Source: Bdellovibrio sp. CG22_combo_CG10-13_8_21_14_all_39_27 (GTDB lineage: Bacteria > Bdellovibrionota > Bacteriovoracia > Bacteriovoracales > Bacteriovoracaceae). From it: 63,550 bases of DNA. The notes beneath the pieces are model-generated. The model was not told where the DNA came from. It searched no databases and saw only the letters and a list, made by a program, of their open reading frames with translations. The translations under genes were made by a program, and so were the position numbers. Where the stretch lies: assembly GCA_002786715.1 (NCBI GenBank), contig PCTW01000038.1, forward strand, positions 124,492 through 188,041. The letters are read 5' to 3'. Positions 8,407 through 17,401 of this stretch are shown here, one piece after another. How positions within the stretch are numbered: position 1 is the stretch's first letter; each line of letters starts with the position of its first letter.

Positions 8407-8415
8407 AGCTAGGCC

Positions 8416-9255
8416 CTATTTTACCGTAAACTCTTTCATCATGGATTCTGGTAGATCTGGTAAAACTTCAACGCGATTGCATGTCTTACAAGGAGTGTTC
8501 ATGTGGCGTAAAGCCTTGCGAAGTTCGTATCTAAACTTTTTATACTTCTCGCTGTTCCAAATATTGATAAGAGTATCTTCGCCAACATTTCCCATCATAT
8601 TATTTTGATAGAAGTCTTCAAAGCAAGGAAGAACGTTGCCGGCGACAGTGATGGTCACTATTTGTTCCGGAATGTAGCAAGGCAAAAGAACTGTGCTGCG
8701 CTCTGGCCCAGCTTTAACCACACCACCTCGATTGCTTTTTTTCAGCTCCTCATGAGTTTGATATTTGACTAAGCTCTTTTCTTGGTCGGAGAGTTTCTTC
8801 CAAGTGTGGTCAAAGCAATACTGATCTATCCCTTCGTGCTTGGTCACGACAAAGTGATCAATTCCGAAACTTACGAGTTTTTGAAATTTATCATAAGTTA
8901 ACAATGTACCATTGGTATAGAGTTCAATGGTGCAATCGGGAATGTATTGTTTAGTCATTTCGACATACTCAAAAAAATGGGAACAGAGCATTGGCTCATT
9001 AAAGAACTCGTAGGAAATTCTTCCTTTGAATTGAATGTCTTGGAGTTGTTGCATGATTCGTTGATAGATTTCAGGGGCCATTTCACCTTGCTCAATTCTT
9101 TCTCCAACACTATTAGGACAATAGCTACAAGTTCGGTTGCAGCGACTGTTGATCTCAATCTCAACTGCATAGAAAGTCTTTCCGTCCGTTGAGTACTCAA
9201 CAGGGAAGGGGTTTGTTTCATAGTTTTTCTTAGGTGACACCATCCTCTCTAGCAT
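8416..9255 (-). CDS. Radical SAM protein with C-terminal SPASM-like domain
   Basis: 279 aa. The SAM-binding cluster motif is CNRTCSYC near residue 40, followed by a short TIM-barrel core (ISYEFFNEPMLC, IELYTNGTLLT). The C-terminus has an auxiliary cluster set: VLPCFEDFYQN, then GNVGEDTLINIWNSEKYKKF, then CKTCNRVE. The IWNSxxYxxFR element is characteristic of SPASM enzymes. It is divergent from the carbamoyltransferase and upstream of GT4 and an acyltransferase in one operon. SPASM enzymes usually modify peptides, sugars or nucleosides; the substrate here is unknown. The ATG at 9255 has no clear ribosome site and could be replaced by ATG 9243 or GTG 9240. Confidence 0.85.
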   Translation of the reverse strand: MLERMVSPKKNYETNPFPVEYSTDGKTFYAVEIEINSRCNRTCSYCPNSVGERIEQGEMAPEIYQRIMQQLQDIQFKGRISYEFFNEPMLCSHFFEYVEMTKQYIPDCTIELYTNGTLLTYDKFQKLVSFGIDHFVVTKHEGIDQYCFDHTWKKLSDQEKSLVKYQTHEELKKSNRGGVVKAGPERSTVLLPCYIPEQIVTITVAGNVLPCFEDFYQNNMMGNVGEDTLINIWNSEKYKKFRYELRKALRHMNTPCKTCNRVEVLPDLPESMMKEFTVK

Positions 9256-9354
9256 AAGCTAAAACTGGAATTGCTCCAAGCACTTCTAACCTGAAATCAG
9301 TTAGTTAGACAAAAGAAACAGTCCCTTTTTAGGGATTTATGATAAACTTTCAGC

Positions 9355-11085
9355 ATGAAATACTTGGGTCTCTCTAAAACAATGTTTAATTCGGGAATAA
9401 GTCTCATTGAGGACAAGGGAGATTCAAGCCAGCTCTTAACCCTGATTACTGAGAGATGGGATCGTCAAAAATATTCTGGAGCATGGCCGGCCAAAGTTCT
9501 TCAGCAGATAAAGAAATCACATGAACTTAATCGATTGGATTTGATTTTGGAAAACCGAGATGTCATGACTCCCACTGAAAAAGAAGAAATGAATGACCAG
9601 CACTATCCCTTTTATGAATTTCTTAAAAATCAAGATTTAGAAAAATTTGTTCACAAAAATAACCCACAACTTAAATTTGTCAGTCATCATCTTTGTCATG
9701 CATGGGCTTCCGCCCTTTTTTCACCATTTGAAAAGAGCCTTATCTTAGTGGTCGATGGTTCGGGGAGTAGATTCTCTGATTTAGAGCTTGATCAAAAAAT
9801 GAAGAACTCTTCACTACAAGATGAGAATTTAAGTTATGAGTGTTATTCTCTATATGCTTGGAATGGAAAAGAGATAAAGCTTTTAGAAAAGAATTATCAC
9901 CAATATCAAAAAACGGCTCATGGTCCTTTAAAATTTTCTGAAGGTCTGGGAAGCATGTATGAAAAGGTTGCGCAGTTTATTTTTAATGAACCGACAGCAT
10001 CTGGTAAAGTGATGGGATTAGCTGCTTTCGGAAAACCTGTGATGAAAAAGCAAAGTCATTTTGATTTTCTCAATTCGCTTAATTGGAATAACAGTTTTAA
10101 TGGACAACGCAAAAAAGAGTGGCAAGAGTCTCCCCATCTCGAAATGTATAAACAAGTTGCAGCTGAAGCTCAGTGGCGATTTGAAGAAGAATGGCTTCAT
10201 AATGCGATTGAGCTCAAAAAGAATTATCCCGAATATGATCAACTCATTTTGGCAGGGGGATGTGCTCTTAACTGCACTGCTAATTGGAAACTTTATCAAC
10301 AGAAGATTTTTAAAGATATTTACGTTACGCCTTTTCCAGGGGATGAGTCGATTTCTATCGGCTTGGTCGCAAGGCCTTATCTAGAGAAAACCAACAAGAA
10401 TGTTTTTCGACAGCACCAGATTTCTTTTTGGGGCGAACCTCTCAATGCTCCTCAACTGAAACTAAATCAACTAGAAATCCTAAAAGCTAAATTTGAAGTG
10501 GTTGAACCTGAAGATATTGCTTCATTTACGGCTGAACTCATTTCTCAAGGACATGTCGTCGGATGGTTTCAAGGTCGCAGTGAAATTGGACCACGAGCGC
10601 TAGGGCACCGAAGTATTTTGTGTCGACCTGATACAGGAAAAGCCAAAGAGCACCTCAATAAGTTTGTTAAGTTTCGTGAAGATTTTAGACCCTATGGCAG
10701 TACCGTTCTTTTTGAACATGCTGCTCGCTTCTTTGAGACTCCAAGAGGTTTTGATAATTCTTTTATGTCCTTTGCGGTGCCGGTGAAAGGGGCATGGAAG
10801 GAATTGCTATCTGATATCGTTCATAAAGATGGTACATGCAGAATGCAAACTTTAAAATCAGAACAAGATGAGCTTTACTATCGGCTTCTCAAAGAGGTTG
10901 AAGAAAGAATAGGTATGGCTTTAGTTCTCAATACCAGTCTTAATATCATGGGACAGCCCATACTTGAGACGTTTGAAGATCTTTTAGAATTTCTAGAAAA
11001 AGTGAATTTAACGGGAGTCGCTTATGGGAACGTTTTCGTTTATACGAAAGCTGGCACCAAGGCTCCTCATTTAGCAGGGAAATGA
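9355..11085 (+). CDS. NodU/CmcH-family carbamoyltransferase
   Basis: 576 aa, the usual length. The N-terminal Kae1-like domain has the metal-binding HHLCHAWASALFSPF (about residues 110-125) and the ATP-site loop VVDGSGSR. The C-terminal YrdC-like domain contains GRSEIGPRALGHRSILC near residue 405. Enzymes of this family transfer carbamoyl from carbamoyl phosphate to hydroxyl groups of sugars or antibiotics through a carbamoyladenylate. It is followed with no gap by a radical SAM gene, so the two probably act on the same product. With the GT4 genes nearby, O-carbamoylation of a surface glycan is the simplest role. Confidence 0.88.
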   Translation: MKYLGLSKTMFNSGISLIEDKGDSSQLLTLITERWDRQKYSGAWPAKVLQQIKKSHELNRLDLILENRDVMTPTEKEEMNDQHYPFYEFLKNQDLEKFVHKNNPQLKFVSHHLCHAWASALFSPFEKSLILVVDGSGSRFSDLELDQKMKNSSLQDENLSYECYSLYAWNGKEIKLLEKNYHQYQKTAHGPLKFSEGLGSMYEKVAQFIFNEPTASGKVMGLAAFGKPVMKKQSHFDFLNSLNWNNSFNGQRKKEWQESPHLEMYKQVAAEAQWRFEEEWLHNAIELKKNYPEYDQLILAGGCALNCTANWKLYQQKIFKDIYVTPFPGDESISIGLVARPYLEKTNKNVFRQHQISFWGEPLNAPQLKLNQLEILKAKFEVVEPEDIASFTAELISQGHVVGWFQGRSEIGPRALGHRSILCRPDTGKAKEHLNKFVKFREDFRPYGSTVLFEHAARFFETPRGFDNSFMSFAVPVKGAWKELLSDIVHKDGTCRMQTLKSEQDELYYRLLKEVEERIGMALVLNTSLNIMGQPILETFEDLLEFLEKVNLTGVAYGNVFVYTKAGTKAPHLAGK

Positions 11086-12255
11086 TTGGAGATGAGTAAC
11101 TTATTTGATCATCCAATAATCAAAGCTCGTGCGAAGGAAGTTGCCGAGAGTAAAAAAAGGATCGAGTCGAAAGGACTCGATTCAGAAACATTTTGTCTCA
11201 TGCCTTTTGTGAACTTAATCCTTGAGCCAGATGGTTCAGTGGGACTTTGTCGTCAGAAAGGAACTGATTTCACTCTCGGCTATATTCAAGATCAAAGCAT
11301 CAATGAAATATGGAATGGGCCTTTTGCTCGCCGTTGGAGAAGAGAATTTCTTCAAGGGAAACCCCATATCTGTGAAACGGAACTCAAGCACAAGGGCTGT
11401 CAGCTTTGTCCTTCTCTGAATTCGATGTTAAGCAAAGCCGTTTTAACCGAAACACAAGCTCCGACACCTCTAAGGTTGACTGCCAATTTTAACGGTCGCT
11501 GTAATCTGCAGTGCCAAATGTGCGATGTTTGGAAAATGCCAAATGGACTATATAATGACGTCAATTTTTGGGAACCAGCAAAGAAAGATATTTTTCCCTT
11601 TCTCCATGAAATCGATATGCTCTCTGGCGAACCTTTTATTCAGCCGGACACCTATAGACTCATTGATGAAGTGTCTGCAGTTAATCCTGATTGTTTATGG
11701 TCGATCACAACCAATATGCACTGGAAGCTCAATGATCGCATTGAAAAATCCATGGATAAAATAAAATTCAAAAATCTTATTATGAGTATCGATAGTCTCA
11801 ACGCTCAAACTTATTACAAGATTCGTTATCCTGGAAAGCTAGATATCGTCATGGAAAACTTTAAACTCATTAAAGATTATGAAGCTCGAAGAGTTCAAAA
11901 GGGAATGACAGGTTTTAATATTCATATCAACTTTCTTATTCAGAAGGATAATTGGAAAGAAGCTAGAGAGATGATTAAGTTTTGCCTTGATCATCAAGCG
12001 ATGCCTTTTCTCACTTTTCTCTATCGACCTGAAGAGATGAGCCTATTAGATCTACCAGAGAATGAAAGAGAAGAAATTTTGGATTATTATTTTCATGAGT
12101 ACGACTGGTCAGAATTGGTTTTAATGCGTCGAGTCTGGTCCCCGCTTGTTGATTCACTACCTCGCCTCTCGAAAGCGAGCTATCTCACCCAAATTCAAAA
12201 CATAAAATCAAATCACACTCTCAAGTATGGGGAACAAGATTTAGAATTGACATAG
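11086..12255 (+). CDS. Radical SAM protein with N-terminal twitch domain
   Basis: 389 aa. The auxiliary cysteines precede the radical SAM core: FCLMPFVNLILEPDGSVGLC, the IWNGPFARRWRREF element, then CETELKHKGCQLC. The SAM motif CNLQCQMC is near residues 139-146, followed by MLSGEPF, TTNMHW and MSIDSLN. This N-terminal twitch layout is shared with the proteins at 21952, 30076, 43438 and 47382. The closest relative is 30076-31176. The start is TTG at 11086, directly after the carbamoyltransferase stop, with AGGGA 5 nt upstream; ATG 11092 is the alternative. The substrate is unknown, and coupling to the carbamoyltransferase suggests a shared one. Confidence 0.85.
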   Translation: MEMSNLFDHPIIKARAKEVAESKKRIESKGLDSETFCLMPFVNLILEPDGSVGLCRQKGTDFTLGYIQDQSINEIWNGPFARRWRREFLQGKPHICETELKHKGCQLCPSLNSMLSKAVLTETQAPTPLRLTANFNGRCNLQCQMCDVWKMPNGLYNDVNFWEPAKKDIFPFLHEIDMLSGEPFIQPDTYRLIDEVSAVNPDCLWSITTNMHWKLNDRIEKSMDKIKFKNLIMSIDSLNAQTYYKIRYPGKLDIVMENFKLIKDYEARRVQKGMTGFNIHINFLIQKDNWKEAREMIKFCLDHQAMPFLTFLYRPEEMSLLDLPENEREEILDYYFHEYDWSELVLMRRVWSPLVDSLPRLSKASYLTQIQNIKSNHTLKYGEQDLELT

Positions 12256-12328
12256 ATTTGACAACTCTTTGATCGTCTTTCACATGATTCAAACATAAGA
12301 TAAGCTTCTCAAAATTGGAGGTTTATTT

Positions 12329-12928
12329 ATGAAATTTATCATCTTGGCATTGTCGCTTTTAGCAAGTCAGGCTTTTGCCGCAAAATCAAAACCAACTAGC
12401 ATTACAATCGATACGGCGAAAAGCTCTGTCGTTTGGGTTGGTAAAAAAGTGACTGGTGAACATACTGGTAATGTAAATATAAAAGAAGGAAATCTCACCG
12501 TCGAAAATGATCGTCTCGTTGGCGGAGAGTTTGAGCTCGACATGGCCAGCATTTCAAATAGTGATCTCTCTGATGCAGAATGGAATAAGAAGCTCGTGGA
12601 CCACCTAAAGCATGAAGACTTTTTCAATGTCGAAAAATATAAAACCGCCAAACTTAAGATTAAGAATGTGATCTTAGGCAAGGGGGGTCACTATGATGTT
12701 ATGGCCGATTTAACGATTAGAGGAGTTACTAAGCCGGTGCTCTTTAAAGCAGAGTTAGAGAAAGAAAAAGATTCTAGCTATAAAGCCTCTTCTGAAATTG
12801 TCTTTAATCGCGCTGATTATGGGCTAAAATATAATTCAGGTAAGTTTTTTGATCCAAAAACACTCGGTGATAAACTCATTTATGATGATGTTACGGTGAA
12901 AGTTTCCTTAAAGACTAAAAAATTATAA
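12329..12928 (+). CDS. YceI-family secreted lipocalin-like protein
   Basis: 199 aa with the signal peptide MKFIILALSLLASQAFA. The mature part shows the YceI pattern: IDTAKSSVVWVGKKVTGEHTG, GGEFELDMASISNSDL, VDHLKHEDFFNVEKY, VMADLTIRGVTKPV and VFNRADYGLKYNSG. YceI proteins are periplasmic lipocalin-like barrels that bind isoprenoid or amphiphilic ligands. GGAGG precedes the ATG. A TTGACA hexamer at 12258-12263 suggests its own promoter, although no clean -10 element follows. A strong hairpin terminator closes the unit. Confidence 0.93.
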   Translation: MKFIILALSLLASQAFAAKSKPTSITIDTAKSSVVWVGKKVTGEHTGNVNIKEGNLTVENDRLVGGEFELDMASISNSDLSDAEWNKKLVDHLKHEDFFNVEKYKTAKLKIKNVILGKGGHYDVMADLTIRGVTKPVLFKAELEKEKDSSYKASSEIVFNRADYGLKYNSGKFFDPKTLGDKLIYDDVTVKVSLKTKKL

Positions 12929-12933
12929 TTTCA

Positions 12934-12957
12934 AAGCCTCCTTCGGGAGGCTTTTTT
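12934..12957. terminator. Bidirectional rho-independent terminator
   Basis: AAGCCTCC-TTCG-GGAGGCTT followed by TTTT on the plus strand and AAA on the other side. It serves the YceI gene and probably also the convergent small gene whose stop codon overlaps the T-run. Confidence 0.9.
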
Positions 12958-13201
12958 ATTGGCCTTGAATCATTAATTTAATTTTCTCTGAATTGATAGT
13001 CGGATCATTAAAATAGTCCCGAGCTTTTTGAATAAGGGCCTCATCAATCGACTTGCTTCCTTCTTTAATGGCACGGAAAGCTTCAAAGATTTCACCTTCA
13101 CGATCAGATCTTTTGCGAGCAATGGGAGCATAGAACTTGGCCCAAAAGAGAAGACCCAAAAGGACGGCCATCATTAAAAAAGCGATTACTTGAAAATTCA
13201 C
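12956..13201 (-). CDS. Small single-pass membrane protein
   Basis: About 81 aa from the GTG at 13201, which has GGAGG 5 nt upstream (an earlier GTG at 13219 lacks this). One transmembrane helix (VIAFLMMAVLLGLLFWAKFY) is followed by a charged cytoplasmic tail (RKRSDREGEIFEAFRAI) and a helical C-terminus. The family is not recognised. It is convergent with yceI and divergent from the gene at 13384. Confidence 0.6.
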   Translation of the reverse strand: MNFQVIAFLMMAVLLGLLFWAKFYAPIARKRSDREGEIFEAFRAIKEGSKSIDEALIQKARDYFNDPTINSEKIKLMIQGQ

Positions 13202-13383
13202 AGGAACCTCCGAAAACACCTTTATAAGTCCTTAATTTTGAAAGGGCAATATTGTCTAAACTTCAGACAGCATGGATTATTTTTACACAATAGGCCTTCG
13301 CATTTTCCCCTATTTAGGACCCCTCACAATGGCATTCCGCTTGCATTTAAAGCTTTGAATCAACTATGTGAGGAGAAAAGAGT

Positions 13384-14232
13384 ATGAAGAATTTAACTTT
13401 AGGACTAGTAACATTATTAATGTTCCAAGCCCCAACACTTTTGAAGGCAGAAGAGAAGCAACACCCTTGTGATTTTATCAAAGAGCGCATTGCTGCAAAA
13501 GATCCAAATTATGGAACGGAAGATTTTCAATCTTGTTTGAAGAGATTTCCTGATTATAAGCAAAAGCATGACGGCGTGGTTCGTCGTGAAGAAGAAAGAC
13601 AAAGAGAACTAGATCAGGAAGCTGATCAGGCGAGAATTGAAAGAGAGAGCAAAATCATCGTAAGAATTAGTGGTGATGCCTTAAAATCGGCAGAGTATAA
13701 TTTTTTAAAACTTCCAATCGTCGCTCGAAAAATTGAATATGGTTATAACGGTCGTATTGATAGCAATAAAGTTGTGACTACTCCGGATGATGCTTGTAAG
13801 TATATGGGCTTTGAAAAAGCTCTCAAAGGATCTGAGGTTGTGGGCTCACCAGACGACGAAAAAGATCGTTTTGGAAGATCTTCAAATCAATCAGCATTAG
13901 TTATCGATAAGGAATGGTTCTTAGGATCAAAAGAGCAAAAAGTCGCTCAACTTTATAGAACAAGTAACAATCGTCATGTTCTTTATGATGATACCAATGG
14001 TGCCTATATGCTTTACAAGTCTCTCACTTGTGAAAGAAAGCGCAAGAAGACAGAGCCGGTTCAAAAAGAGATTTTAGAAGCTGGTTATGTCCTTAACGAT
14101 CATAGTGGAGCAACTGAAACGACAAGAGTCGATGACTCAAGAAGATCAAACCGCTCAGTAGATGATATTTATGTAGGTGATTCTTCTAGCCGCGATGACT
14201 TCTTTAGACCTACCTTCAGTACATCTAAATAA
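13384..14232 (+). CDS. Secreted hypothetical protein
   Basis: 282 aa with a signal peptide (KNLTLGLVTLLMFQAPTLLKA). The mature chain has CDFIKERIAAKDPNYG...SC near the N-terminus, a highly charged helix (RREEERQRELDQEADQARIER), a central domain with CKYMGFEKAL and LTCER, and a Ser/Asp/Arg-rich disordered tail. Four cysteines could form two disulfides in the periplasm. AGGAG precedes the ATG, and a terminator follows, so it is a single-gene unit. It is not recognised as a family with a known function. Confidence 0.6.
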   Translation: MKNLTLGLVTLLMFQAPTLLKAEEKQHPCDFIKERIAAKDPNYGTEDFQSCLKRFPDYKQKHDGVVRREEERQRELDQEADQARIERESKIIVRISGDALKSAEYNFLKLPIVARKIEYGYNGRIDSNKVVTTPDDACKYMGFEKALKGSEVVGSPDDEKDRFGRSSNQSALVIDKEWFLGSKEQKVAQLYRTSNNRHVLYDDTNGAYMLYKSLTCERKRKKTEPVQKEILEAGYVLNDHSGATETTRVDDSRRSNRSVDDIYVGDSSSRDDFFRPTFSTSK

Positions 14233-14252
14233 AAAAGATTAGAAAAATACCT

Positions 14253-14280
14253 AAAGACCCGCACTTGCGGGTCTTTTTTT
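14253..14280 (+). terminator. Rho-independent terminator
   Basis: GACCCGC-ACTT-GCGGGTC, a perfect 7-bp stem extended by A-T pairs, followed by seven T. It lies 20 nt after the stop of the secreted protein gene. Confidence 0.9.
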
Positions 14281-14317
14281 ATGTTGAAAATTAAGAACTG
14301 AGGTAAAATGGACGGAG

Positions 14318-15307
14318 ATGAGTCAAAATTATTCTGAAGTTTTATTAAGCAATATCAACCCGGAAAAACCATTGCCGGCAGATCTCTTCGTAAAAGTTGA
14401 CGGGAAATTTATCAAGTTTCGAGAAAAGGGTGACCCTCTAACCACCGAAAGATTTGATCAATTTATCTCCAAAGGTGTTAAAAATCTTTATATCGCCTCA
14501 TCACTTATTATGTCATTTCTTGAATGGGTGAATGAAAGTAAAGAAAAAGAGATCGAAGAGCTAATTCAGATGGCCGGTGAAGAGAATAGAGGTTTTTTTG
14601 CTCAAGAAGGAGAAGTGAGAGCTTCAGTGTACGAAACCTTTTTAGAGCAAGAACTTACAAATGAAGTCGTTGAGAATCTTCAAACTTCAGTCAAAGGATT
14701 TGTTTCTAATATCAGTAAAAATCCTATCACTGCCAAAGCTATTGCAGCGCTCGCCGATAAGAATTCTACGATTGCGGATCATTCTATCAGTGTCGCTAAT
14801 CTTGCTGTCTATTTGGCCCTCGTCTGTGGACATGGCCATCAATTTGTACTTGAAAATATTTATATGGGCTCAATCTTTCACGACTACGGAAAAGCTAAAA
14901 TTCAAGCAAAAGATCTCATTAGCACTGATGGAAGACTTTATTCTCAAGCGATCCAGGATCACCCGGAGAAAAGTGCTAAAATGATTCAAAAAACGGAAGG
15001 AATGCCTCCCCAAGTTATTAATATTGTCCTTCAGCATCACGAGCAATTTAATGGGCATGGCTATCCTGCTGGACTGGCAGGTGAAGATGTTTATGAATTG
15101 GCGCAAATTGTTTCTATCGCAAATGTTTTTGATAATACGTTAAAAGAAAATGCCAAGCAACCAGTGGCGGAAAGAGTTAAGCGAGCCATTAAGGTTATCG
15201 AGTATGATAAAGGTAAAAACTGGAATCCTAAGTTTTTTCCCCGGGTCACTGATGCTCTAAGAAAAATCGAAGAAACTATCATCGAAAGAGAAAATCAACG
15301 TTTATAA
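14318..15307 (+). CDS. HD-GYP-domain protein, likely c-di-GMP phosphodiesterase
   Basis: 329 aa. The N-terminal part (about 1-130) is a regulatory region starting with ILLS-like helices. The HD-GYP domain has ADHSISVANLAVYLALVCGH, the HD pair in SIFHDYGKAKI (about 185), and HHEQFNGHGYPAGL (about 240), where the GYP signature is intact. The second metal histidines and the VFD end (SIANVFD) are present. Such enzymes hydrolyse c-di-GMP, and in Bdellovibrio c-di-GMP controls motility and predation. It overlaps the convergent amidohydrolase by 13 nt. The N-terminus may be a DUF3391-like sensor. Confidence 0.88.
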   Translation: MSQNYSEVLLSNINPEKPLPADLFVKVDGKFIKFREKGDPLTTERFDQFISKGVKNLYIASSLIMSFLEWVNESKEKEIEELIQMAGEENRGFFAQEGEVRASVYETFLEQELTNEVVENLQTSVKGFVSNISKNPITAKAIAALADKNSTIADHSISVANLAVYLALVCGHGHQFVLENIYMGSIFHDYGKAKIQAKDLISTDGRLYSQAIQDHPEKSAKMIQKTEGMPPQVINIVLQHHEQFNGHGYPAGLAGEDVYELAQIVSIANVFDNTLKENAKQPVAERVKRAIKVIEYDKGKNWNPKFFPRVTDALRKIEETIIERENQRL

Positions 15308-17388
15308 TCTTTCGCCAATTTGCTAGGAACACGACCAAGCTTTTGTTCTTTTCGAAGAGCTTCAACATTCTCTGGATCTCTGTTAACTGAAAATTCATCA
15401 TCCTTGTTGTCGGTTACAAATTTTGCAAGGCGATCAAGATAAGCGCTATCATTGCAGGAATAAAGAGAAGCAAATTTCTTAACTGCAAATTCCTTCTTCC
15501 CGTCATTGGTTTCAGTCGCATTTCGAGATTGGGTTAGCATATTGATCCCGATGAGTTTCTGAATATCATGAGCGCGATCAAGATTGATTCCAGATTGCTC
15601 ATAGAATTCCTTTAATAAAGAAACTTGATCAAGAGTTGATTGATGAACAAAAGCCTTCTTAGAAGAAAAGCCGCAGTCATCACTCGCTTCAAGCTCCATG
15701 CTCGAGACAATTTTTCCAAGCGCCATTAAGTGTTGAAGCTTCTGCTCTTTTGAAGCTTTTTTCTCATCGATAACAGGAATAGATTTTGAGGCAAGTTCAT
15801 TTAAGCCACTATAATAGAGAGGTAAAACTTCATAGTCAGTTTTCGCCACTCCTGATTGTTGGACATAGCTTTCATTTCCATAAAGAACCTTCCCGTCGAC
15901 GACAACAAGATTGATATCAGAGCTATAAGTCTTTCTCACGAGACTTGTATAGGGATCTTCATCAAGCTGTGAAGCTGCAATAAGTGTTCCCATCGCACCG
16001 ACTTTTAGTTGGCCAACTCCAAATTCGCCTTTGTCATTGTTGATCTCAAAATGATTAATCATTTTTGCCGGATTCTCTGTCATAAGAAGATAGAGTTCCT
16101 CGTCGGTAAAAATTTTCTTGAGTCCTTCTCCGTCAGGGTCTTTATCAATGTAAGCAGCAGCAAGCTTCGCTTCCTCTAAAATTCCACGTGAACCCGTTGG
16201 CAACCAATCCGATCCAAGAGATAGAGTTACTCCTGCTTCTTTTGCAGATTTGATATCAAGAGTCTGTCCATAGAGGAGGAGGTTAGAGTAGGGTGACCAG
16301 ATCAGTCCCATTCTATTGGTCCCCATGATTTTCATATCTTCTTTACTTATTCCTACGCCATGAACGAAATTGACATTGGGCTTGGCCATATCCAGTAGTT
16401 TAATAATCTCAAATTCAACCTGATTATAAGGATCATCTCTTCGTCCTTCTGCAAGGTGAGCAATAAGGGCTGCTCGTTTTGAATCTTTAAGGTAAGCTTT
16501 TTTGGAAGCAATTGTAGGATGAATCCAATAAACATATCTAATAAATTTGGGGTGAAGTTTTACTTTTGTGCATTTCTCTTTCAAGAGATTCTGGTCTTTC
16601 AGAATTTTTAAACCTTCGCGCGTATTTACATTCTCTGCTGTAATTCCTGGAATATCGCAGGCTTCGTTAAACTTGACCGCCAAAGCTTGTTCATAAGTTT
16701 TACCGGCCAAAATTAAAGGTCTTAATTCGTCCCAAACAAAAGTCATATCATTAGGAATGACAAGATCAGTAGGCGCTTGAACTGATTTTTTCTTTGATCG
16801 AATGGCTTTGGAGTCCTCAACTTGATGAATCGAAAAATTTTCAATACATGAGCTCGGACCTTGGAGATAAGTTGTGCCCAATACCATCGCTTGAAGTTCT
16901 GACCATCTAAAAGAAGCACATTCGATGGCCTTGCCGAAACCAATCCAAGGATTCATATTTGAACTAACGCTGTATTTATAATTTTTCCAATCTCTCCATT
17001 CGAATCTGTTTTTAAATTGCCCTTTGGCAAGATCCCATACTCCTAAGCTGTTTTGCTTGGTGTGATTATGCAAATCGATCAGTCCTGGAAACAGGAAATC
17101 ATATTTAGCTTTAAAATCAGCTTTGTTTTCAGCATTAGCATGAACGACGACGGCATCTTTAAAAGACTTGAGAGTATCTTTAAAATCAGTAGCACTATGT
17201 ATTGCTCGCATTTCACTAATAACATCATCTTGCATACGAACATAACCGAAAGCGTAAGGTTTACCTTCTTTTGATTGCAAATAACGATGAGGAATATTTC
17301 CAAAGACAACAAGTTCTGCTGACCATGCCTTAAAAGGATCGAGCATGGTAAGTATAATAAGAAAACCTAAGACCATTACTTTTTTCAT
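15295..17388 (-). CDS. Secreted amidohydrolase-family protein
   Basis: 697 aa with a signal peptide (MKKVMVLGFLIILTMLDPFKAWS-AE). The amidohydrolase core has FPGLIDLHNHTKQN (the HxH metal pair), a mid-region FVHGVGISKEDM, then SLGSDWLPTGS (the metal-binding Asp), and NPAKMINH at the end of the barrel. The C-terminal 150 residues form an extra domain with cysteines (DDCGFSS, LYSCND). In the family the enzymes hydrolyse C-N bonds of cyclic or deaminated substrates. It is the third gene of a minus-strand run after two lipoproteins (gaps 19 and 13 nt), so a shared periplasmic or surface role is likely. The substrate is unknown. Confidence 0.8.
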   Translation of the reverse strand: MKKVMVLGFLIILTMLDPFKAWSAELVVFGNIPHRYLQSKEGKPYAFGYVRMQDDVISEMRAIHSATDFKDTLKSFKDAVVVHANAENKADFKAKYDFLFPGLIDLHNHTKQNSLGVWDLAKGQFKNRFEWRDWKNYKYSVSSNMNPWIGFGKAIECASFRWSELQAMVLGTTYLQGPSSCIENFSIHQVEDSKAIRSKKKSVQAPTDLVIPNDMTFVWDELRPLILAGKTYEQALAVKFNEACDIPGITAENVNTREGLKILKDQNLLKEKCTKVKLHPKFIRYVYWIHPTIASKKAYLKDSKRAALIAHLAEGRRDDPYNQVEFEIIKLLDMAKPNVNFVHGVGISKEDMKIMGTNRMGLIWSPYSNLLLYGQTLDIKSAKEAGVTLSLGSDWLPTGSRGILEEAKLAAAYIDKDPDGEGLKKIFTDEELYLLMTENPAKMINHFEINNDKGEFGVGQLKVGAMGTLIAASQLDEDPYTSLVRKTYSSDINLVVVDGKVLYGNESYVQQSGVAKTDYEVLPLYYSGLNELASKSIPVIDEKKASKEQKLQHLMALGKIVSSMELEASDDCGFSSKKAFVHQSTLDQVSLLKEFYEQSGINLDRAHDIQKLIGINMLTQSRNATETNDGKKEFAVKKFASLYSCNDSAYLDRLAKFVTDNKDDEFSVNRDPENVEALRKEQKLGRVPSKLAKDYKR

Positions 17389-17401
17389 ATCAATTCCCTA
17401 A

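Noticed and set aside
13341-13370. TTGCAT-N18-TATGTG as promoter for the 13384 gene
   Set aside because: It would start transcription inside the ribosome site; position is implausible.
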